This document shows positions 49,126 to 56,032 of a stretch of DNA of 64,000 bases, piece by piece (positions within the stretch are counted from its first letter, which is position 1; each line of letters begins with the position of its first letter). Location: positions 1 through 64,000 of the forward strand of contig JAFXVS010000050.1 in assembly GCA_017534815.1 (NCBI GenBank). The letters run 5' to 3'. This stretch comes from Bacteroidaceae bacterium. Lineage in GTDB: Bacteria > Bacteroidota > Bacteroidia > Bacteroidales > Bacteroidaceae. The notes beneath the pieces were generated by a model. That model had not been told where the DNA came from. It searched no databases and was given only the letters and a program-made list of their open reading frames with translations. Position numbers and translations under genes: made by a program.

Positions 49126-49850
49126 ATGATGAAGAAGAAAAGAACAACCACGGGTTTGATGCTGACAGGTAGCCTTCGCAAGTCTGGAGTGACTATTTAC
49201 CAGCGTAATGGCCAAATGATTACACGCACGGCAACGTCGAACGAGAAGCGTAGCAACACGTTGCCACAGTTTGTGCAACGGCAGAAGATGAGGCACACCA
49301 TAAAGCTCTGGAAGATGCTGAGTTTTTGTGAGACGTTGTTTACGGAACGCCAAACGGCCTACCAGAACTTCGCATCACTGGCAATAGACTTCCGGCAGTG
49401 TATGTGCCCAAGGGGTTGATGAGTGACGCATCGTTCTTGATGCCAGGCATACCGATGAGCGATGGCACACTGCCCACAGTGAAGCAACAATTGGGTGAGG
49501 TTGGTGGTTCTCCTGCCTTGATAACCGACCTTAAGGCCGACGAATGGCATTATGACGAAAGGTTATTGTTTTATACTGCGGTTCAGAACATTGAACACAA
49601 TATGCCACGGGTACGTTTCACCATGCGTGAACTGTCACGGCTCGACATGATTGTGGTGGACGGACATTTGGCACTTGTGGGTGAGGAGTTCGCTGAAGAC
49701 ATGAAAGGTTGGGCATTGGTGCAGGTGGTCGGCGAACGTTGTTCACCACAGACTATCGTCACCCGTTGCACTTTGTACGAACAATACACAACAGAAGAGG
49801 CTATCCAAACTGCTGTAAAGAGTTATGGTGGACTAACAGAAAAATTGTAA
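49126..49850 (+). pseudogene. Conserved-looking hypothetical gene broken by a 1-nt frameshift
   Basis: The first frame (49126 on, MMKKKRTTTGLMLTGSLRKS) runs to a stop at 49417-49419; the second (to 49850) covers the rest. Adding one A in the GCAATAGA near 49383 joins them as SLA-NRLPAVYVPKGLMSDAS with no other change, giving about 241 residues. The basic N-terminus and absence of a signal peptide suggest a cytoplasmic protein; I do not recognise the family. A promoter lies at 48917. The break could be a real mutation or a sequencing error. Confidence 0.6.
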
Positions 49851-49982
49851 TATTGACAACCAAGTTTGTGTTTCAGCCTATCATTGAGCAAATCGCAGGG
49901 CTGTTGCACTTTAAGAACGTGACCACTCATCACAAAATCCTACAGAATATCCCAGAAATTTGCTGGAATATTTATTTTGCCG

Positions 49983-49990
49983 TATCTTTG
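49983..49990 (+). promoter_or_regulatory. Promoter -7 element of the DUF3795 gene
   Basis: TATCTTTGCAAAC, 37 nt upstream of the ATG at 50027. Confidence 0.7.
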
Positions 49991-50026
49991 CAAACAAAAA
50001 TGATAGTATGTGTAAAAAATAGAACA

Positions 50027-50461
50027 ATGACTATACGTTTAGTACAGGCAGATGATGCGAGGCTTTTTCCCAATGCTGAAACGATGGAAAGTATGAATAA
50101 AATGATTGCATGCTGTGGCATCAACTGCGAGACCTGTGAGGCTCGCATCGCCACGATGAAGAACGATGACAAGATGCGCGTTGAGGTTGCGAAGAAATGG
50201 TGCGAGATGAACCACACCGACCAGATTACGCCTGAGAGCATTAATTGTACGGGTTGCCGTGTGGAAGGTGTCAAGTTCTACTTCTGCAGCCACATGTGCG
50301 AGGTGCACAAATGTGTGGCCGCCAAGGGTTACGAAACCTGCGGCGAGTGTCCCGATAAGAACTCGTGCAAGAAGGTGGGTGCCATCTGGGAGAATTGTGC
50401 TGAGGCGAAGGGAAATTTGGAAGCCTTGAACGAGGCATTTAAGTTAGGACAAAAAATATAA
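50027..50461 (+). CDS. DUF3795 cysteine-rich protein
   Basis: The Cys-rich core begins MIACCGINCETCEARIATMK and continues with NCTGCRVEG, CSHMCEVHKC and CGECPDKNSC, the DUF3795 pattern, probably binding zinc. Length is 144 residues from 50027. Starts at 50084, 50093 or 50102 would match other family members better. The extra N-terminus (MTIRLVQADDARL) looks like the first strand and helix of a GNAT acetyltransferase and may be a leftover of another gene. It is followed after 5 nt by the CatA-like gene. Confidence 0.78.
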   Translation: MTIRLVQADDARLFPNAETMESMNKMIACCGINCETCEARIATMKNDDKMRVEVAKKWCEMNHTDQITPESINCTGCRVEGVKFYFCSHMCEVHKCVAAKGYETCGECPDKNSCKKVGAIWENCAEAKGNLEALNEAFKLGQKI

Positions 50462-50466
50462 AAACA

Positions 50467-51096
50467 ATGAAACAGGAAATCAACCCCAAGGATACCAATA
50501 GAGCCATCGCCTTTGAGTTGTGGACGAAGTCGCCCATGCCGATGGTGACACTCACCAAGACTTTCGATGTGAGTCATATTACAATGATGAGCAAGAAGAC
50601 GGGGTGGAAATTCAATATGCTCCTGTGTTGGTGCATCGGAAGAGTTGCAAGCCAAATCGAAGAATTCTACCTATTGCCAGAGCGTGGAAAACTGTTCAGG
50701 TATGACCGCTTGGCTATCAATGTCATCGTGAACAACAAGGAGGGTGGTATCAACTCGTGCGACATCCCATATTCCGATGATTTGGATCAGTTCAACACAG
50801 ACTACCTGACCATGACTCAGACTGCCAGCGCCACGTGCCAAAATTCCTCTATTGAGGATGCGATGATTGTGGGGACTTCAGCTGTTGTGACCACAGAACT
50901 CGACTGCATCGTCAACCAATACAGCGGCATCTTCAACAACCCCTTCTTGGCATGGGGCAAATATAGGCGCAATCAGGACAAGACGACACTTCCCATTTCC
51001 TTCCAGTTTCACCATGTACAGATGGATGGTGGACAAGCCGCGCTGTTTTTGGAAGAATTACAAAAGACCATCAATTCAATAGATGGAAGACCATGA
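50467..51096 (+). CDS. CatA-like (chloramphenicol acetyltransferase fold) O-acetyltransferase
   Basis: A 209-residue protein of the CAT fold. The catalytic signature HHVQMDGG (His182-His183, Asp187) is intact near the C-terminus, and NPFLAWGKYR matches the family. Length is close to classical CAT. The N-terminal part (FELWTKSPMPMVTLTKTFDV) also fits. Chromosomal homologues in Bacteroidetes are common and do not by themselves imply drug resistance; the acceptor is unknown. It is probably co-transcribed with the DUF3795 gene. Confidence 0.82.
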   Translation: MKQEINPKDTNRAIAFELWTKSPMPMVTLTKTFDVSHITMMSKKTGWKFNMLLCWCIGRVASQIEEFYLLPERGKLFRYDRLAINVIVNNKEGGINSCDIPYSDDLDQFNTDYLTMTQTASATCQNSSIEDAMIVGTSAVVTTELDCIVNQYSGIFNNPFLAWGKYRRNQDKTTLPISFQFHHVQMDGGQAALFLEELQKTINSIDGRP

Positions 51097-51185
51097 AATG
51101 GACGGCATAGTCAGACCCATTAAGGATTTTTCGCCGATTAACATTCTTTAACGCCTTTTCGTGCATGTATGTCATAAAAACATCG

Positions 51186-51193
51186 TACCTTTG
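51186..51193 (+). promoter_or_regulatory. Promoter -7 element of tRNA-Glu
   Basis: TACCTTTGCACTCGCAA, identical over these bases to the tRNA-Ser promoter at 45067. Confidence 0.75.
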
Positions 51194-51210
51194 CACTCGC
51201 AAACGAAAAA

Positions 51211-51285
51211 GGCGCTTTCGTCTAGCGGCTAGGACACATGCCTCTCACGCATGGAACACGAGTTCGATTCTCGTAGGCGCTACCA
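51211..51285 (+). tRNA. tRNA-Glu (anticodon CTC)
   Basis: 75 nt including encoded CCA. D-arm TCGTCTAGCGGCTAGGACA, anticodon loop CTCTCAC with CTC, T-arm ACGAGTTCGATTCTCGT. The acceptor stem GGCGCTT/AGGCGCT has G-U pairs at positions 1-72 and 6-67. Confidence 0.93.
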
Positions 51286-51289
51286 AAAC

Positions 51290-51324
51290 AACAGCAGAAT
51301 CCACACGGGTTCTGCTGTTTGTTA
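51290..51324 (+). terminator. Terminator after tRNA-Glu
   Basis: A perfect 10-bp stem AACAGCAGAA (51290-51299) with TTCTGCTGTT (51310-51319), then TTGTT. Confidence 0.8.
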
Positions 51325-51489
51325 TATGGAGGGTTGCATCCGTATGTCTTTTCCTGTTCCGGGTCGGAAGGGCTTCTTTTGTTTTGTGATTGCAAGTTTG
51401 GAGGAAGGAATGATGATTCCTTCGGGGTAACTTTTTGGAAGAATATGTGAAAAAAGTGTGAAATGCTTGGTGGATAAAGAGGAAAGAAC

Positions 51490-51497
51490 TACCTTTG
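51490..51497 (+). promoter_or_regulatory. Promoter -7 element of the lemA operon
   Basis: TACCTTTGCAAC, 50 nt before the lemA ATG. The stretch 51325-51489 before it holds no gene I can support. Confidence 0.75.
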
Positions 51498-51547
51498 CAA
51501 CATATTTAGTAAAAAAGAAATCATAAATCACTAAAACTATCACTATT

Positions 51548-52111
51548 ATGGTTACAACTTTCATCATCATCGCAGTTGTCGTTGTATTGGTCATTGTCGT
51601 CATTGGCATCTACAACAATCTTGTGAAACTTCGCAACAATCGTGAGAACGCTTTCGCTGACATCGACGTGCAGCTGAAGCAACGTTATGACCTCGTGCCT
51701 CAGCTTGTGGCTACCGTGAAGGGGTATGCTTCTCACGAGAAGGAACTTCTGGAGACGATCACGGCTGCTCGTTCGGCTGCCATGAGCGCCAACAGTATCG
51801 ATGACAAGATCAAGGCTGACAACATGATGACTTCGGCTTTGGCTGGTCTGAAGGTGCAAGTAGAGGCTTATCCTGACCTAAAGGCAAACCAGAACTTTAT
51901 GCAGTTGCAGGGTGAGCTCTCTGACATCGAGAACAAGTTGGCTGCCGTTCGCCGCTACTTCAACTCTGCCACTCGCGAACTCAACAACGCTGTGCAGACC
52001 TTCCCTGCCAACCTCATCGCTGGCATGTTCGGATTCCACAAGGAGGCCATGTACGAAATCGAGGCATCTCAGCGTGCCGCTGTGGAAAAAGCACCTGAGA
52101 TTAAGTTCTAA
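51548..52111 (+). CDS. lemA: LemA family protein
   Basis: A 187-residue protein with one N-terminal membrane helix (TFIIIAVVVVLVIVVIGIYN) and the long helical LemA domain (LVKLRNNRENAFADIDVQLK, RYDLVPQLVATVKGYASHEK, YFNSATRELNNAVQTFPANL). LemA genes are often next to M48 (HtpX-like) proteases or TPM-domain proteins, as here. It is the first gene of a six-gene plus-strand run to 58064. Confidence 0.95.
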   Translation: MVTTFIIIAVVVVLVIVVIGIYNNLVKLRNNRENAFADIDVQLKQRYDLVPQLVATVKGYASHEKELLETITAARSAAMSANSIDDKIKADNMMTSALAGLKVQVEAYPDLKANQNFMQLQGELSDIENKLAAVRRYFNSATRELNNAVQTFPANLIAGMFGFHKEAMYEIEASQRAAVEKAPEIKF

Positions 52112-52135
52112 AGCTCTTTCCATTCTTTTCTCGAT

Positions 52136-53140
52136 ATGCAGTACGTCGGCATACAGAGTCAAATTGCACGGAACAACTGGAACAGCATTGTGCTGCTCCT
52201 GATGTTCCCGTGCATCATTCTAGGTATGCTGTGGGTGTTCTGCTGCATCTTTGGTGTGCAGAGCACCTACGACACGTACGGCAATGAGAGTTTTTACCTC
52301 GACTACAACATCATCAACGATACGTGGCTCGGCTGGGCTCCTTGGGCTGTCATCATCGTAGGCATCTGGCTCGCCATCGCTTACACGTTTAATGCCCAGA
52401 TGATTCAGCACGCGACGGGTGCCAAACCGCTGGAGCGCAAGGAGAATCCCCGTGTCTATAATCTGGTGGAGAATCTCTGCATGAGTTGTGGTATGCCGAT
52501 GCCGAAGGTGAATATCATCGAGGATCCCCAATTGAATGCTTTTGCATCGGGCATCAACAAGAAATCTTATACGGTTACGTTGACTCGTGGCATTATCGAC
52601 TATCTGGACGATGCGGAACTGGAAGGTGTGATTGCTCATGAACTGACCCATATCCGCAATCGTGACACGCGTGTGCTCATCGTCAGCATCGTCTTTGTGG
52701 GCATTCTCTCCACAGTCCTCACCGTCCTGACACGTGGTGTGCTTCGTGCATTCCTGTGGAGTGGGGGAGGGTCGCGCCGTTCGAACGGCAAGAATGGCAA
52801 TGGAGGTGTGGCTATCATCGTGATTATCGTGGCTGCTATCATCTGTGCCGCCATCGCTTATTTCCTGACGATGCTCACCCGTTTTGCCATCTCTCGCAAG
52901 CGTGAGTTTATGGCTGATGCTGGTGGTGCCGAACTGACACGAAATCCGCTGGCTCTCGCTTCTGCCTTGCGCAAGATTTCGAAGGCTCCAGGACTTGGAA
53001 AAATCGATCGCGAGGACATCGCACAACTCTACATTATCCATCCGAAGAAACTGACGCAGGGTTTCTTCGACAAATTGCAATCGCTCTTCAGCACCCATCC
53101 GAGCACAGAGGAGCGAATCAGAATCCTTGAACATTTCTAA
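52136..53140 (+). CDS. M48-family membrane metalloprotease
   Basis: A 334-residue HtpX-like protease of the inner membrane. Two N-terminal helices (about 18-40 and 65-88), zinc motif GVIAHELTHIRNRDTR (His168, Glu169, His172), then two more hydrophobic segments (ILSTVLTVLTRG; VAIIVIIVAAIICAAIAYFL) and the third ligand region RKREFMADAGGAELT. The active site faces the cytoplasm, where such enzymes degrade damaged membrane proteins. It lies 24 nt after lemA. Confidence 0.92.
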   Translation: MQYVGIQSQIARNNWNSIVLLLMFPCIILGMLWVFCCIFGVQSTYDTYGNESFYLDYNIINDTWLGWAPWAVIIVGIWLAIAYTFNAQMIQHATGAKPLERKENPRVYNLVENLCMSCGMPMPKVNIIEDPQLNAFASGINKKSYTVTLTRGIIDYLDDAELEGVIAHELTHIRNRDTRVLIVSIVFVGILSTVLTVLTRGVLRAFLWSGGGSRRSNGKNGNGGVAIIVIIVAAIICAAIAYFLTMLTRFAISRKREFMADAGGAELTRNPLALASALRKISKAPGLGKIDREDIAQLYIIHPKKLTQGFFDKLQSLFSTHPSTEERIRILEHF

Positions 53141-53201
53141 TTCTAACTAATAACAAATATATCAAACTAAAGAAATTGTCAAACCCCAAAATCAAAAACA
53201 A

Positions 53202-53750
53202 ATGAAAACAAACAAATTCTTTCTTTTAGTGGCAACCGTAATGGTATGTGTATCAAGTGCGTTCATCTCATGCAACAATGATGACGACAACAAGAACAAC
53301 AGCAAGGAACTGGGCGACAAGGCTGTGGAGACCTTGCGTACCCGACTGCTTGACGAAAACGGAAACGTAGTGTTTGGCGAACCCATCAATGGCGTCTATG
53401 AAATGGCCCTTGAAAATGAGGCTGATGCCAAAGAGGTTGTTGCCCAATATGTAAACAACGAGAAGTACAACGGGGAAGCAACCACTTATAACCTGCCTGA
53501 CGAGCGTGGAAAGGTGCGCGTGGAAAAAGGCGCGGAAGAAGGCATCTATTACAGCGTGGAATTCAACGTGAAGGGCATTCCTTCGATGACGTTGCAAGTG
53601 GTTGACCTAAACTACATGGAAGGTGAGAACAAATACTACCCATTCACCACTTACACTTGCAACAGTTGCACCAAAACCTTCAAGCTGCCTAATATGGCCG
53701 TAAAAAAATGTACATTTTGTGGTAGCACTGACGTGAAGAAAGAAAATTAA
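53202..53750 (+). CDS. Lipoprotein with C-terminal zinc ribbon
   Basis: A 182-residue protein with a lipoprotein signal ending SSAFISC (Cys25), an acidic linker (NNDDDNKNNSK), a helix/beta middle part and a C-terminal two-knuckle zinc ribbon CNSCTKTFKLP and CTFCGSTDVKK. A zinc ribbon on an exported lipoprotein is unusual since these are mostly cytoplasmic. I do not recognise the family. It lies 61 nt after the M48 gene and 8 nt before the DUF4421 gene. Confidence 0.75.
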   Translation: MKTNKFFLLVATVMVCVSSAFISCNNDDDNKNNSKELGDKAVETLRTRLLDENGNVVFGEPINGVYEMALENEADAKEVVAQYVNNEKYNGEATTYNLPDERGKVRVEKGAEEGIYYSVEFNVKGIPSMTLQVVDLNYMEGENKYYPFTTYTCNSCTKTFKLPNMAVKKCTFCGSTDVKKEN

Positions 53751-53758
53751 AAGAAGCC

Positions 53759-54961
53759 ATGAAAAGATTACTCATTTACAGTTGCCTGACGTTGACGTCC
53801 CTGATGGGATATGCTCAGCTGGACGTGGATGTGGATGCAGGCGGCACCCGTCAGGAGACTCAAGCGCAATCTGCTGAGGGTTCGAAAAAGCACAGGCTCT
53901 TCAACAAGGCCAAAGATTTTGTGGATAAAAAATGGGTGAAGAATGTGGATACCCTTTACATCCAGAATCCCAAGCAAGTATGGCGCATCAGTATGGACAG
54001 TTACCTCAGTCAATCCGACCTGCTGATGAAATCGACCATCGATGGCACCAACCTGGGTGCCGAAGGCGATGTGAGGTGCAAACCACGTATCCGCACCGAT
54101 GTGTCCACCTCCTTAGGTGTGCGTGTGGGATACAAGGGACTTGCAGCACACTATGCTTTCAACGTTGCAGGTGACAAGGGCAGAGACTTCTCGCTGAGCA
54201 GCTCGGGCACGTGGTATTGTGTACACTTCCGCCTGCATGAGTTCAAGACGAAAGAACCCGAGGTGCATTACGAAGGGAATTTCTATAATTTCAATGAAGA
54301 GGGAAGTGACCTCGAAAGGATGAGCTTCACCAACACATGGGCTCTCACCTCCCCTATCAAGGCAAAGACAATGGTGCTGGACGGTTACTACATCTTTAAT
54401 AAGCGCCGCTTTTCCTATAAAGCCGCTTACCGCCAGAGTGTCATTCAGCGACGTTCGGCTGGTTCCTGGCTGGCTGGCGCGATGTTCTACTATTCAGACT
54501 TCCGCTTCGACAACATAGCTAACGCTGAGTTGATCCTGAACATGGGTGACGTGGGACGCATCAAGCAATGGGAAGCGAATTTAGGTGCCGGCTACGGCTA
54601 TAATTTCGTGCCTGCCAAGGGGTGGCTCATCAGTGCGATGGCAATGCCTATGGTGACGCTTTACAACCGCGTGAAGACCTACAGCTATGACTCTTACTAT
54701 CGTGAGTGTGCATTGGCTGAGGAGTTTCTCGATCCTGAAGAAGTGGCACCAGAAGACCGCTTTTTCAATCAGATGGGCACTGATGCACACAGCAACCGCA
54801 TCAGGTTGAATTTCAACGCACGCCTCTCACTCACCTACAACTGGAACCGCTACTTCGTGAACCTGAACGGTCAGTTCTACAACTTCGGCTATCATCACAA
54901 GAGCAATAGCGGACGCCTGAATGACTGGTTTGCAAATGCCTCCATCGGCGTAAGACTGTAA
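53759..54961 (+). CDS. DUF4421 outer-membrane barrel-like protein
   Basis: A 400-residue protein, signal peptide MKRLLIYSCLTLTSLMGYA. After a charged linker come DUF4421 features: LFNKAKDFVDKKWVKNVDTL, SLGVRVGYKGLAAHYAFNV, then repeated amphipathic strands ending WFANASIGVRL. Probably an outer-membrane beta barrel. It sits 3 nt before the PnrA-like lipoprotein gene. Confidence 0.82.
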   Translation: MKRLLIYSCLTLTSLMGYAQLDVDVDAGGTRQETQAQSAEGSKKHRLFNKAKDFVDKKWVKNVDTLYIQNPKQVWRISMDSYLSQSDLLMKSTIDGTNLGAEGDVRCKPRIRTDVSTSLGVRVGYKGLAAHYAFNVAGDKGRDFSLSSSGTWYCVHFRLHEFKTKEPEVHYEGNFYNFNEEGSDLERMSFTNTWALTSPIKAKTMVLDGYYIFNKRRFSYKAAYRQSVIQRRSAGSWLAGAMFYYSDFRFDNIANAELILNMGDVGRIKQWEANLGAGYGYNFVPAKGWLISAMAMPMVTLYNRVKTYSYDSYYRECALAEEFLDPEEVAPEDRFFNQMGTDAHSNRIRLNFNARLSLTYNWNRYFVNLNGQFYNFGYHHKSNSGRLNDWFANASIGVRL

Positions 54962-54964
54962 GAC

Positions 54965-56032
54965 ATGAAGATAAGCAATATTCTCGCCAACCTGTCAGCG
55001 GCTGTCATGCTGCTGATGATGGGTTACTGCCTGACTGCCTGCAATGATGATGACACGTCTTCATCGCAGGCGTCAGAAGTGAAACCTGAAGTGATGGTGT
55101 TGTTTTCATTCGACGGATTGGGTGACGGCAGTTACAATGACCAGATCCTGCGAGGCATCAAACTGATGGAGAATGACCACAACCAAGACATGACAATCAG
55201 ATTCGTCAATCCCTCTTCTATGGAGGAGGCTGAGGCATACTGCAACTCGTGGTGGGAGAATATTGACACACCTGTTGATGAGAAAGGCCATATCCCCCGC
55301 CGGCTATTGGTGCTGGCTTCTTCTGACTATGTTGATATGGCTCGACGGGTGTTTGCGCACGCCGAGATGAACATCAATCGCTGTGTGCTGGCATTCGAAG
55401 CAGAAGACAGCGGAGACGAGACGGAACAGATCCGCACATTTGGCATCAGCATGTATGGTGCTTCATGGCTGGCTGGCCGGACTGCCCGTGAATTGGGTTG
55501 TAAACATCCACTTGTCTTGCTTGGCAACAGTCAGAACACGACCACCTACGATGCACGAGACGGCTTTGTAGAGGGCTTTGGCAAGGCAGAAGACGGTTCA
55601 GAGGCTGTAGTCGATGCAATTGCCGACGATTGGACAGGATATGGCATGCCGACAGAACTGTATCAGAAGATGTACGAATATGACGGCAAGTATGACTTCA
55701 TCTATGCAGTGGCAGGAGGGTCGAACATGGGAGCCTACCGCTACCTGCGCGAGAACCCTGAATGCGGCATCTACACGGCTGGAATGGACATGGACCAGAG
55801 CCCCTATTCAACACTGATAGTCGGTTCTATGGTGAAACGCATCGACCTCGTGCTCTATGACCACCTCAACAACTGGTATAACAAAAAAGATTTGCTCCGC
55901 TATCAGCACTATGGCTTGGAGAGCGGCTACATCAACTGGCAGATTGCTGACCGCTACCCACAACTGAAACCTGGCGTGGAATCCAATTGGCAGACTGCCA
56001 TCAAGAAGGAGAAAGAATATGGCGAGAAATAA
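54965..56032 (+). CDS. PnrA/BMP-like substrate-binding lipoprotein
   Basis: A 355-residue lipoprotein (signal ending GYCLTAC, Cys26) with a type I periplasmic-binding fold of the basic membrane protein group: FSFDGLGDGSYNDQILRGIK, FGISMYGASWLAGRTAREL and FIYAVAGGSNMGAYRYLREN. BMP proteins usually bind nucleosides for an ABC transporter, but no permease or ATPase gene is adjacent, so a sensing role is more likely here. The 3' end overlaps the next gene by 14 nt. Confidence 0.82.
   Translation: MKISNILANLSAAVMLLMMGYCLTACNDDDTSSSQASEVKPEVMVLFSFDGLGDGSYNDQILRGIKLMENDHNQDMTIRFVNPSSMEEAEAYCNSWWENIDTPVDEKGHIPRRLLVLASSDYVDMARRVFAHAEMNINRCVLAFEAEDSGDETEQIRTFGISMYGASWLAGRTARELGCKHPLVLLGNSQNTTTYDARDGFVEGFGKAEDGSEAVVDAIADDWTGYGMPTELYQKMYEYDGKYDFIYAVAGGSNMGAYRYLRENPECGIYTAGMDMDQSPYSTLIVGSMVKRIDLVLYDHLNNWYNKKDLLRYQHYGLESGYINWQIADRYPQLKPGVESNWQTAIKKEKEYGEK

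Noticed and set aside
50467..51096. Acquired chloramphenicol-resistance gene
   Set aside because: No mobile-element context; CatA-like chromosomal proteins are common in Bacteroidetes, so only the fold is called.
51325..51489. Possible small gene between tRNA-Glu and lemA
   Set aside because: The minus-strand ORF there runs into lemA and has no start signal; nothing supportable.
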